Origin: Chitinophagales bacterium
Lineage (GTDB): Bacteria; Bacteroidota; Bacteroidia; Chitinophagales; JADIYW01
DNA length: 64,000 nt
Assembly: GCA_023957235.1 (NCBI GenBank)
Contig: JAMLHI010000002.1
Span: 139,836 to 203,835, forward strand
Direction of reading: 5' to 3'
Shown: piece after piece, positions 24,707-32,312 of the stretch
Layout: the number at the start of each line of letters is the position of its first letter
Position numbering within the stretch: the first letter of the stretch is position 1
The notes under the pieces: generated by a model
The model's database searches: none
What the model saw: the letters and a program-made list of their open reading frames with translations, nothing else
What the model was told of the DNA's origin: nothing
Translations under genes and position numbers: made by a program

Positions 24707-26251
24707 GTGGAAGCCAACCCTTTAAAAAGATGGATGATAACAATTACTGTCATCATGGCGACTCTTCTTGAGTTGATAGATACAACAATCGTCAATGTTT
24801 CTTTGCCACAGATCATGGGCAATTTAGGTGCTACGCTCAGCGAAGTGGGGTGGATTGTTACCGGATATGCTGTTGCCAATGTCATTATTCTTCCAATGTC
24901 AGCATGGCTTAGCCTAAGATTTGGAAGAAAAAATTATTTCATGGCTTCCATTACTGTATTTACAATCTCATCATTTTTCTGTGGTGAAGCAACTTCTATT
25001 GAAATGCTAGTCTTTTTCAGAATCATTCAAGGTCTTGCAGGCGGAGGGCTATTATCCACCTCACAAACTATACTTGTTGAAACTTGGCCAAAAGAACAAA
25101 TAGGCATGGCAACGGCACTATTTGGATTAGGAGTAGTAGTTGGACCGACAATCGGACCGACAATCGGAGGATATATTACTTATCATCTCAACTGGTCATG
25201 GATATTTTTTGTCAATATTCCATTAGGAATATTAGCTCTTGCCATGTCCTACTATTTCATTAAAGGAAGTGAAGGAGAAAAGGATAAGAAAATAGATTGG
25301 TGGGGCATTGTCTTTTTGGCTATTGGAATAGGAAGTTTACAAGTCTTACTTGAAAAAGGAGAAGAAGAAAATTGGTTGGAAAGTAATTTTATTTTGACCT
25401 TAATTATGACTTCTGCATTAGGTATCATTATTTTTATTTGGAGAGAACTCAGCATAGATAATCCAATCGTTAATTTCAGAGTTCTTAAAGACAGAGATTT
25501 AGCAATTGGGATGATAACCTCTTTCATTTTAGGTGTTGGCTTATATGCATCAGTATTTATTTATCCAATTTTTGCACAGAATCTATTAGGTTTCACTTCT
25601 TTAAAAACAGGGGAACTTCTTTTTCCGGGTGGATTGGCCACCATTTTTATGATGCCATTGGTCGGGCTATCGCTCAAAAAAAGATTTCCGCCTCAAATAT
25701 TAGCGACAATCGGCTTTATATTATTTTTTGTTTTCACTGAAATGCTGGCAAAATCTACACTTCAAACAGGTGAAAATGATTTTTTTCTTCCACTCATTAT
25801 CAGAGGAATAGGAATGAGTCTTTGCTTTGTGCCATTAACCAGCTTGGCGCTCTCAGGTCTAGAAGGGAAAGATATTGCTCAAGGAGCTGGTATCAATAAT
25901 ATGATGCGACAATTGGGAGGTTCTTTTGGCATTGCAATTATTACCACAATGATTAATAATAGAGTCGCTTTTCATCGTGGACATTTAATAGATAATATCA
26001 GCGACTACAATCCAGTTTCTGTTGAAAGATTTCAGATGTTATTTCAAGGAATTTTATCAAGGGGCGTTGATGCAGTAAGTGCTCAAAATATGACTTTAAA
26101 AACATTAGATGGACTAGTCACTCAACAAAGCTACCTATTGGCTTATATGGATGGATTTTATATTGTTGGATTTTTTATGCTGATGGCAATACCTTTTATT
26201 TTCTTGCATCGATTCAATAAAGAAATTAAACTTCCCATGGACGCACATTAA
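24707..26251 (+). CDS. emrB: EmrB/QacA-type DHA2 major facilitator transporter
   Basis: A 514-residue inner-membrane drug:H+ antiporter with 14 predicted helices. Signature motifs are LIDTTIVNVSLPQIMGNLG (motif D1), GWIVTGYAVANVIILPM, RFGRKNYFMAS (motif A), FRIIQGLAGGGLLS (motif B) and GLGVVVGPTIGPTIGGYI (motif C). It starts at GTG 24707 (MEANPLKRW) with 28 bases from emrA. Together they form a two-gene efflux operon. It ends overlapping the convergent outer-membrane gene by 4 bases (26248-26251). Confidence 0.92.
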   Translation: MEANPLKRWMITITVIMATLLELIDTTIVNVSLPQIMGNLGATLSEVGWIVTGYAVANVIILPMSAWLSLRFGRKNYFMASITVFTISSFFCGEATSIEMLVFFRIIQGLAGGGLLSTSQTILVETWPKEQIGMATALFGLGVVVGPTIGPTIGGYITYHLNWSWIFFVNIPLGILALAMSYYFIKGSEGEKDKKIDWWGIVFLAIGIGSLQVLLEKGEEENWLESNFILTLIMTSALGIIIFIWRELSIDNPIVNFRVLKDRDLAIGMITSFILGVGLYASVFIYPIFAQNLLGFTSLKTGELLFPGGLATIFMMPLVGLSLKKRFPPQILATIGFILFFVFTEMLAKSTLQTGENDFFLPLIIRGIGMSLCFVPLTSLALSGLEGKDIAQGAGINNMMRQLGGSFGIAIITTMINNRVAFHRGHLIDNISDYNPVSVERFQMLFQGILSRGVDAVSAQNMTLKTLDGLVTQQSYLLAYMDGFYIVGFFMLMAIPFIFLHRFNKEIKLPMDAH

Positions 26252-26982
26252 AGTCCTAAAGATGACTTCTTTGTAATAGATTTCACATGCCATAAATAGG
26301 CAATTTGAATCTGAAAAGTAAATTGACGCTGATTTTGATTGATATAGCCGATTCGATTTAATCTATAGATATCCAATAGTCCGACATTCGTTCTAAATCC
26401 AATATGTAATAACCCTGGCCCCTTCAATATACTCATTCCCGCTCCCATCAATATACTCATATCAAATCTAGAAGTAGGCAATGGCAATGGTCGATTGTAA
26501 ATCAATTGTTGTGAACTAGAAGTCACTACTTCTTTTTCAACAAAAATAGAAGTCTGGTCATAAATTCCCGACACATAAGAAGGAGCTATCCCAAACTCAA
26601 AAAACTCATTAAATTTCTGCGTACCAATAGACGCATGTATTAATGCAGGAATTTCTATGTAATGCAATCTTCTTTGATAGATACTTAAAGTGTCTTTATA
26701 TTCCTTTTTAAACTTAATTCCCTTTAAGGAATAATTAGCTTCAAACATCAATCCAATGTGCTGATTGAATCTCAACCAAAGGGTTGCTCCCATATTAGGA
26801 TTGAGAGCAAATTTGCCATCATTGCCATCAATAACTGTATTTCTTTGTTTTGCACCTCCAAAACCAAATCTAAACCCTGAATATAGACGGACATTATCAG
26901 ATTGAGATATACTATCAGCACTTTCTCCTAGAGCGATAAAACTAGGCAATAAGAGCAAGAATGTGAATAGATAATTTTTCAT
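26248..26982 (-). CDS. Outer-membrane beta-barrel protein (PorT-like/OMP_b-brl type)
   Basis: About 244 residues from the ATG at 26982 (MKNYLFTFLLLLPSFIALG signal peptide; an ATG three codons upstream also exists). The mature part alternates polar/aromatic strands typical of small 8-strand barrels: LYSGFRFGFGG, MGATLWLRFNQHIGLMFEANYSLKG, LHYIEIPALIHASIG, FEFGIAPSYVSG, GAGMSI. The YIEIPALI block is the mark of the Bacteroidota PorT/outer-membrane beta-barrel family. The role is unknown: porin, assembly factor or scaffold. It is convergent with emrB. Confidence 0.8.
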   Translation of the reverse strand: MKNYLFTFLLLLPSFIALGESADSISQSDNVRLYSGFRFGFGGAKQRNTVIDGNDGKFALNPNMGATLWLRFNQHIGLMFEANYSLKGIKFKKEYKDTLSIYQRRLHYIEIPALIHASIGTQKFNEFFEFGIAPSYVSGIYDQTSIFVEKEVVTSSSQQLIYNRPLPLPTSRFDMSILMGAGMSILKGPGLLHIGFRTNVGLLDIYRLNRIGYINQNQRQFTFQIQIAYLWHVKSITKKSSLGL

Positions 26983-27063
26983 TGATTCCAAAGATACATC
27001 TAGAAATTGAGTAACAAAACTCTAATTTTATGTTAAAAACAAAAAAAATAAATCTCAATTTAG

Positions 27064-27093
27064 TTGCAAATGTTCAATTAGGCACTAGATTTG
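27064..27093 (+). promoter_or_regulatory. Promoter of the DUF1573 gene (TTG - 19 bp - TAGATTTG)
   Basis: TTG at 27064-27066 and TAGATTTG at 27086-27093 are 19 bases apart, matching the Bacteroidota primary sigma consensus. The start codon is 31 bases downstream. This is the best full promoter in the window. Confidence 0.6.
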
Positions 27094-27124
27094 AATAGAA
27101 ACTATCAAACTAAATGATTTTTAT

Positions 27125-27526
27125 ATGAAAAAACTAATGTTATCATTGACCTTGCTATTCTCTGTATTTGTAGTAGCTAATGCACAGACTGAAGCAGGTC
27201 CAGCGATTAAATGGGAAGCTACTACTATTGATTATGGTACTGTTCAACAAGGTGCTGATGGAAGCCGTGAATTTGTATTAACAAATACAGGTAATGCTCC
27301 GCTGATCATTTCTAAAGCTACTGGTTCATGTGGATGTACTGTCCCAGTATGGCCAAAAGAACCTATCCTTCCAGGGCAAAAATCAGCAATCAAAGTCCAT
27401 TATGACACTAACAGAATCGGTTCTTTTACTAAAACTGTTACTGTTGTAAGTAATGCAACTAATAATACTGATATCTTGCAAATCAAAGGTAATGTATTAG
27501 CTAAAGAAGGAGCAGAAGGACAATAA
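27125..27526 (+). CDS. DUF1573 secreted protein
   Basis: A 133-residue protein with a signal peptide (MLSLTLLFSVFVVANAQ). Residues 25-130 form one Ig-like DUF1573 domain: IKWEATTIDYGTVQQGADGSREFVLTNTGNAPLIIS, then the family hallmark ATGSCGCTVPVWP, ILPGQKSAIKVHYDTNRIGSF and a final strand. DUF1573 proteins are abundant envelope proteins in Bacteroidota with unknown biochemical role. It has its own promoter and a terminator at 27549-27578. Confidence 0.92.
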   Translation: MKKLMLSLTLLFSVFVVANAQTEAGPAIKWEATTIDYGTVQQGADGSREFVLTNTGNAPLIISKATGSCGCTVPVWPKEPILPGQKSAIKVHYDTNRIGSFTKTVTVVSNATNNTDILQIKGNVLAKEGAEGQ

Positions 27527-27548
27527 TTTATACTTAGTAATGTTTACA

Positions 27549-27578
27549 AAAGCTATCCTAAAAGGGTAGCTTTTTTTA
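27549..27578. terminator. Intrinsic terminator between DUF1573 and DUF983 genes
   Basis: AAAGCTATCC and GGGTAGCTTT pair with one G-T wobble around a short TAAAA loop, followed by TTTTT. It lies 22 bases after the DUF1573 stop and abuts the convergent DUF983 stop. Confidence 0.7.
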
Positions 27579-27995
27579 TTGGCTATCTGGCGTTGAGCTA
27601 GATTCTGGAAAAAGCAATTCCATCATCCATAGATAAAGGACTCTCGAAATTCTGAAAATAATAGGCCAAATTCCTATTAAAATAATTGAATTGGCAATTA
27701 AATATGGAATAATAGGGTCAAACCCAAAAAGTATTAAATAAACCAGAAAGTTTATTCCAGACAATGCTACGCCAAGCCCATAACTTACATACATCGCTCC
27801 AAAATAAAAACCTGTCTCATTTTCAAAGTCCAACTTACAATAACTACAATACTTATTCATTTTATCATAGTTATACAAATGGTATGGATTGGAATCTTTA
27901 AACATATTACCTTCACCACATTGAGGACATTTGGCATGCAAGAGTATTTTGTAAAATTTTCTATTGGGGTATTTAAATTTCTCTTTCTCCATCAA
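27576..27995 (-). CDS. DUF983 membrane protein
   Basis: A 139-residue protein. Two CxxC knuckles (AKCPQCGEGNMF and YCSYCKLDF) form a zinc-ribbon-like N-terminus, followed by ETGFYFGAMYVSYGLGVALS and two transmembrane helices (INFLVYLILFGF, LIANSIILIGIWPIIFRIS). This is the DUF983 pattern. Function unknown in all members I know. It starts 27 bases after the stop of the HemB-like gene on the same strand, so the two may be co-transcribed. Confidence 0.88.
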   Translation of the reverse strand: MMEKEKFKYPNRKFYKILLHAKCPQCGEGNMFKDSNPYHLYNYDKMNKYCSYCKLDFENETGFYFGAMYVSYGLGVALSGINFLVYLILFGFDPIIPYLIANSIILIGIWPIIFRISRVLYLWMMELLFPESSSTPDSQ

Positions 27996-28022
27996 TAATA
28001 TGCTCTTACTTCGTATTCAAAT

Positions 28023-28991
28023 TTATCTATTTCTTTGAGCAAAATCTTTCGCTCCATAAGAAATAACAATATCAGCACCTGCACGACGAATAGAAATTAA
28101 AGTTTCTTCTAAGCATGATGGATAGTCCAACCAGCCATTTTGTGCTGCAGCTTTTAACATAGCATATTCACCACTGACATGAAAAGCAGCAATAGGAAGA
28201 TGGACTTGTTGCTTAATATTCTTTATGACATCCAAATAATGCAAAGCAGGAGAAACCATTATTATATCTGAGCCTTCCTCCGCATCCAACTGAGCTTCTC
28301 TCAATGCTTCTTTAGTATTGGATGGATTCAATTGATAGCTCTCTTTACTTCTAGAAGAAGTATCTGTCCCTATAGCATTTCTGAAAGGTCGGTAAAAAGA
28401 TGAAGCATATTTAACAGAATGAGCCATGATACTAGTATCTGAGAACCCCTGATCTTCAAGTACTTCACGTATATATCCTACACGACCATCCATCATGTCT
28501 GAAGGAGATAATATATCGATGCCTGCATCACATAGTGAGAGTGAGATATTTGCTAAAATTGGCAATGTTCTATCATTATCAACCACATTACCAACGATGA
28601 TTCCATCTGAACCTTCAGGATGATAAGTATTTAAAGCTACATCCCCTATTAAACATGACTCTGGAAACTCTTGTTTCAACATCCTGATAGCATGAAAAAA
28701 AGAGTTTCTAGGATTATAACTATAAGAAGCCTCCGCATCTTTATGAGATGGATCAATGATTGGAAACAATAAAAAATTTGTCAATCCCAATTTCATACAT
28801 GATTCTACTTCTTTAAGAAGATAATCGAGGCTAAATTGAAACATTCCCGAAATCGCAGGAATAGATTTTTTTACATCATTTCCATCTGCAACAAATAATG
28901 GTTGAACTAAATGTTGAACCGAAATAGATGTTTCGGCTATCATACTTCTAATGGCTGGAGACAATCTATTTCTCCTTGGTCTAATAGGCAT
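28023..28991 (-). CDS. Divergent porphobilinogen synthase (HemB) family protein
   Basis: A 322-residue HemB-family TIM barrel. Family blocks are clear: RPRRNRLSPAIRSMIAET, LSPSDMMDGRVGYIRE, KYASSFYRPFRNAIGT, HVSGEYAMLKAAAQNGWLD. Normally it joins two 5-aminolevulinates into porphobilinogen for heme. Here two diagnostic sites are altered: the Schiff-base Lys of MVKPA is Ser (codon TCT, IIMVSPALHYLD), and the metal-site block DPYTSHGHDG is NTYHPEGSDG. The other active-site Lys (SVKYAS) is kept. Start ATG 28991 is preferred because a GTG at 29009 overlaps a promoter box. It may be an inactive or re-purposed paralogue, so I give no hemB symbol. Confidence 0.85.
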   Translation of the reverse strand: MPIRPRRNRLSPAIRSMIAETSISVQHLVQPLFVADGNDVKKSIPAISGMFQFSLDYLLKEVESCMKLGLTNFLLFPIIDPSHKDAEASYSYNPRNSFFHAIRMLKQEFPESCLIGDVALNTYHPEGSDGIIVGNVVDNDRTLPILANISLSLCDAGIDILSPSDMMDGRVGYIREVLEDQGFSDTSIMAHSVKYASSFYRPFRNAIGTDTSSRSKESYQLNPSNTKEALREAQLDAEEGSDIIMVSPALHYLDVIKNIKQQVHLPIAAFHVSGEYAMLKAAAQNGWLDYPSCLEETLISIRRAGADIVISYGAKDFAQRNR

Positions 28992-29008
28992 TATACTTCT
29001 TTCTTCCA

Positions 29009-29016
29009 CAAATTTA
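29009..29016 (-). promoter_or_regulatory. Promoter -7 box for the HemB-like gene (TAAATTTG)
   Basis: On the minus strand TAAATTTG matches TAnnTTTG and ends 17 bases before the ATG at 28991. It overlaps the alternative GTG start, which favours the ATG. Confidence 0.45.
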
Positions 29017-29226
29017 CATATAGATATGAAAAGAAAAAAAACGCTTGTAAAAATACAATTGAGATCATCCTCAAATCAATTGAAATAACAACGCCAATCT
29101 TAAAGAAAACTCTTGAAAAATTGAATTTTGATTGAAAAACATACATGAGAAGGTAATTTATTCCTATAAAAGCAATCGCTTAAATATTTAATTATCAATT
29201 ATTTAAAACTACACCCCTTATTGAAA

Positions 29227-29246
29227 AATACGTCATTTGACGTATT
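29227..29246. promoter_or_regulatory. Perfect 9-bp-arm palindrome, operator candidate
   Basis: AATACGTCA and TGACGTATT are exact reverse complements around TT. It contains TGACGT-like half sites. It is 220 bases upstream of the HemB-like promoter and 340 upstream of fbp, so its target is unclear. Confidence 0.4.
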
Positions 29247-29437
29247 GTATATATTTCATAGAATTAAGAATTTTAATCCATGATAAATTTTATCCCATTG
29301 CCCCACAATAGCAAAACTAAAAATAAGATTTGCAGGATTAAAATTGCTTTTTACTGACATCATTCTAATAGACATCTAAAAAACTTTATCACAACAAAAG
29401 ACAACACAGAAAGCTGTTAGAATATAAGTAAAAAGAC

Positions 29438-29468
29438 AAGAGACTGTTCAAGAGACAGTCTCTTTTTG
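29438..29468 (+). terminator. Terminator-like hairpin with no gene before it
   Basis: AAGAGACTGT (29438-29447) and ACAGTCTCTT (29455-29464) are a perfect 10-bp stem around TCAAGAG, followed by TTTG. On the + strand no gene ends before it; it may end a small RNA. Confidence 0.6.
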
Positions 29469-29557
29469 TTTGCCATTTCAGCTCATTATATTTTAATGCC
29501 TAATCATGGAATTAGAGAACTATTTCAAAGTTTTAAAATTATAATGGTATTAAACTT

Positions 29558-29565
29558 TATATTTG
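29558..29565 (+). promoter_or_regulatory. Promoter -7 box for fbp (TATATTTG)
   Basis: Exact TAnnTTTG match followed by CC, ending 18 bases before the ATG at 29584. It rules out the TTG at 29563 as the start. Confidence 0.5.
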
Positions 29566-29583
29566 CCAAACAGAAATTTTTTC

Positions 29584-30579
29584 ATGGAGAAGTTAATTAC
29601 TTTAGACGAATTTATCATACAAAGTCAAAAAGAAGCCAAAGAAGCCACTGGCGAACTTTCAAGATTACTCAGGGACATTAGCGTTGCAGCCAAAATTATC
29701 AACAGAGATTTGAGTAAAGCCGGATTGGTTGAAAATATTTTGGGAGAGACAGGGACTACTAATATCCAAGGAGAGGAAGTCAAAAAGTTAGATGAATTTG
29801 CTAATACAATATTAATTAAATATCTCAAGACCAGTGGTGAATGTTGTGGAATAGCATCAGAAGAAGAGGATTCTTTCGTTTCTTTTCATGATGAACCTCA
29901 ATGTAAAAATGCAAAATACTTAGTACTGTTCGATCCATTAGATGGCTCATCTAATATTGACTGTAACGCCTCTGTGGGCACTATTTTTTCAATATATAAA
30001 AGAATATCTCCGATAGGCACTCCATGTACTCATGCAGATTTTCTTCAGTCTGGAGAGAAACAAGTTGCATCAGGATATGTCATTTATGGTTCATCTACCA
30101 TGCTTGTCTATACAACTGGCAATGGAGTCAATGGCTTTACATTGGATACAGCGATTGGTGAATTTTGTTTATCTCATTCGAATATTAAAACACCTTCAAA
30201 AGGAAAGATATACTCTGTCAACCAAGGTAATTATCACGACTTTGATCAAAACGTACAAGATTATATCAATTATTGTATTTCATCCGAAGATGACAAGAAA
30301 CCATTATCATTGAGATATATAGGTTCTATGGTAGCAGATTTTCATAGAAATTTACTCAAAGGTGGAATCTTTATCTATCCTCTAAGTAAAAAAACAGGCA
30401 AAGGCAAATTGCGGTTGATGTATGAATGTAACCCTATGGCATTTATTCAAGAGCAAGCTGGAGGCATGGCCAATTCTGGTGAAATCAGAATTTTAGATAT
30501 CGTACCTTCAAAACTCCATCAAAGAGTCCCTATTTTTATTGGTTCGAAATCTAATGTAGAAAAGGCATTAAGCTATTAA
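29584..30579 (+). CDS. fbp: Class I fructose-1,6-bisphosphatase
   Basis: A 331-residue enzyme of gluconeogenesis that hydrolyses fructose 1,6-bisphosphate to fructose 6-phosphate. The metal-binding core [25 protein letters not shown] and the substrate site [20 protein letters not shown] are intact, as are [17 protein letters not shown] near the N-terminus and EEEDSFVSF. The length is normal. I start at ATG 29584 ([17 protein letters not shown]) because a -7 box lies just upstream. It is a single gene; with acs it fits growth on acetate or other gluconeogenic carbon. Confidence 0.96.
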   Translation: MEKLITLDEFIIQSQKEAKEATGELSRLLRDISVAAKIINRDLSKAGLVENILGETGTTNIQGEEVKKLDEFANTILIKYLKTSGECCGIASEEEDSFVSFHDEPQCKNAKYLVLFDPLDGSSNIDCNASVGTIFSIYKRISPIGTPCTHADFLQSGEKQVASGYVIYGSSTMLVYTTGNGVNGFTLDTAIGEFCLSHSNIKTPSKGKIYSVNQGNYHDFDQNVQDYINYCISSEDDKKPLSLRYIGSMVADFHRNLLKGGIFIYPLSKKTGKGKLRLMYECNPMAFIQEQAGGMANSGEIRILDIVPSKLHQRVPIFIGSKSNVEKALSY

Positions 30580-30634
30580 GGAGGGCAGATTTCAACCATT
30601 ATTTACTTTCAGCATCCTCCGATCTTAGTACTTA

Positions 30635-31180
30635 CTATTTCTCAGGAAACTTGCCTATATGAGTTTTTGAAGACCCCGCTTTTCTGTCTTCAAAATATTT
30701 TTTAAGTGCAAAATAAGAAGAAGTAAAAGCCATTTCATTCCATGGAATTTGTTCTTCTGTAAACAAGGCAGTTTCAATACTTTCAGGGCCATTTGAATAT
30801 TGCCCGTCTTTTAGTTGGCCTAAAAAATGAATATACACCTGATTGGCTTGTGGCAAATTATACACTGCAAGAACTCCTTCTAAAATAAATTCTGCACCTG
30901 CTTCCTCCATCACTTCTCGGGCAGCTCCTTCTTCTGAACATTCTCCATCCTCTAAATATCCCGCCGGCAAATTCCAATATCCCTTTCGAGGCTCTATAGC
31001 TCTTTTACACAAAAGTACCTTATCCTCCCAATAGACCAAGGCACCCACTACAATTTTGGGATTAGTATAATGAATCGTCTTACAATTCCTACAAACAAAT
31101 CTTTTTCTATTATCACTTTCTACATCCTCAAATTGGACTTCTGAGCCACAATCAGAACAATATCTCATCAATTGCATCAT
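30635..31180 (-). CDS. Nudix hydrolase with zinc-ribbon N-terminus
   Basis: A 181-residue protein. The N-terminus has two CxxC pairs (RYCSDCGSEV, FVCRNCKTIHY), a zinc ribbon as in the Nudix_N_2/NADH-pyrophosphatase-like group. The Nudix box GX5EX7REUXEEXGU is complete: GYLEDGECSEEGAAREVMEEAGAEF, with the metal-binding Glu residues. It likely hydrolyses a nucleotide-linked pyrophosphate such as ADP-ribose or NADH. It begins 43 bases after the BtuG-like gene on the same strand and could be the third gene of that operon. Confidence 0.9.
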   Translation of the reverse strand: MMQLMRYCSDCGSEVQFEDVESDNRKRFVCRNCKTIHYTNPKIVVGALVYWEDKVLLCKRAIEPRKGYWNLPAGYLEDGECSEEGAAREVMEEAGAEFILEGVLAVYNLPQANQVYIHFLGQLKDGQYSNGPESIETALFTEEQIPWNEMAFTSSYFALKKYFEDRKAGSSKTHIGKFPEK

Positions 31181-31223
31181 CTCTCCTAAAAGTAAGAAGA
31201 GATGATGAATTAATATAATCTTG

Positions 31224-32312
31224 TTAGTATTTAAAAATGATATTGCTAGGAAAATATCCTACCCCATAAATTCCTTTCACTGAATTAGTCTTCATATCTA
31301 CTCTCAACATCTCTCCTTTTTGTGTACCATCAATAGCATCCAAAACTATCAGTTCGTCTTTAACTTCGTCAATCTGGAAACCATATACATATCTTTTGGC
31401 ATCACTATATAAAGGTTCTGAAGGCAAAACTTTAGCATCAATGTCAATTTCATAAATATCAAACTGAGTATAAGATCCTGCTGCAGCTAAAGCAAAATAA
31501 ATTTTATTTTTTGAAGAGTTAATTCTTAAAGGAGCACCAAAATAGGCTAACCTTCCAAAATCAAATGACTGTTTGATAGTATAATTACCACCATCTAGTT
31601 TATATAATTTGCCTAGCGCATTATTCCCCCAAAAACCAGTACAATATACCCAAATATCATTATTATAATCAATTTCTACGTCAATAGCACCCTCAGATAA
31701 TTTAATATATTTTTCTACTTGATTTGTTTCTGGATTAATTACTAATATACCTTGCTGATTATCTTCGGTATATTCTACTGATTGGTTGACTGCTACTATC
31801 AACTTATTATTGCTCAATACAATATCCTCAGTTGAACCATTTACGTCAATTGTTGCAATTTTTTCAAATGTCTCAGGATTCAATACAGTAATAACATTAC
31901 TATATAAATCAGTAACAAATGCTTTATTCTTATAAAACTCAATATTTTTGGGAGAAACAAAACCTTCAATCGTCTGAATACTTCTCATCGAAGCACTGTC
32001 AACAACTTCAATTTTAGCAGAGTTATTCACTACTAAAAAACCTTTCCCTTTGTAAAATTTCAAATTTTGAAAGACATCACCTAAAGGTCTAGAATTGATA
32101 CGTTCAAATAAGTCATTTGTGATTTCATTCCTTTCAAAATCATAAAAGCTCAAACTAGAATTACCCATTGTAAAAGCTCCTTCATTGATAATATAAAATC
32201 CTTTAGCGGATTTCAAATCTTCTTTTTCGTAAAACACTTCTGTTTTCCGACAACTAGTGATTAGGACAAAAAAGCCTATTAACCAAACCAACCTTTTGCT
32301 AATTTTTTTCAT
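31224..32312 (-). CDS. BtuG-like surface beta-propeller lipoprotein (B12 binding)
   Basis: A 362-residue lipoprotein (signal KRLVWLIGFFVLITSC, lipobox ITSC) built of YncE-like beta-propeller blades (FYIINEGAF, KGFLVVNNSAKIEVVDSASM, KAFVTDLYSNVITVLNPETFEKIATI, GILVINPETNQVEKYI), a pattern seen in DUF5074 proteins. In Bacteroides, BtuG of this class sits on the surface lid of BtuB and captures cobalamin with very high affinity. Here it overlaps the TonB receptor by 14 bases and both lie behind a cobalamin riboswitch, which makes B12 capture by far the best guess. Cobalamin contacts cannot be judged from sequence. Confidence 0.85.
   Translation of the reverse strand: MKKISKRLVWLIGFFVLITSCRKTEVFYEKEDLKSAKGFYIINEGAFTMGNSSLSFYDFERNEITNDLFERINSRPLGDVFQNLKFYKGKGFLVVNNSAKIEVVDSASMRSIQTIEGFVSPKNIEFYKNKAFVTDLYSNVITVLNPETFEKIATIDVNGSTEDIVLSNNKLIVAVNQSVEYTEDNQQGILVINPETNQVEKYIKLSEGAIDVEIDYNNDIWVYCTGFWGNNALGKLYKLDGGNYTIKQSFDFGRLAYFGAPLRINSSKNKIYFALAAAGSYTQFDIYEIDIDAKVLPSEPLYSDAKRYVYGFQIDEVKDELIVLDAIDGTQKGEMLRVDMKTNSVKGIYGVGYFPSNIIFKY

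Larger units (their letters stand above)
29017..29557. other. Intergenic region with palindrome and orphan terminator
   Basis: No convincing gene in either strand over about 540 AT-rich bases. Two structures stand out: a perfect palindrome at 29227-29246 (AATACGTCA-TT-TGACGTATT), which looks like an operator, and a terminator-like hairpin at 29438-29468. The pair suggests a small unannotated transcript between the HemB-like gene and fbp. Confidence 0.5.

Noticed and set aside
29009..29009. GTG start for the HemB-like gene
   Set aside because: It overlaps the -7 box; the ATG at 28991 gives the typical MPIRPRRNRL start.
29563..29583. Upstream TTG start for fbp
   Set aside because: It overlaps a TAnnTTTG promoter box; ATG 29584 gives the usual family N-terminus.
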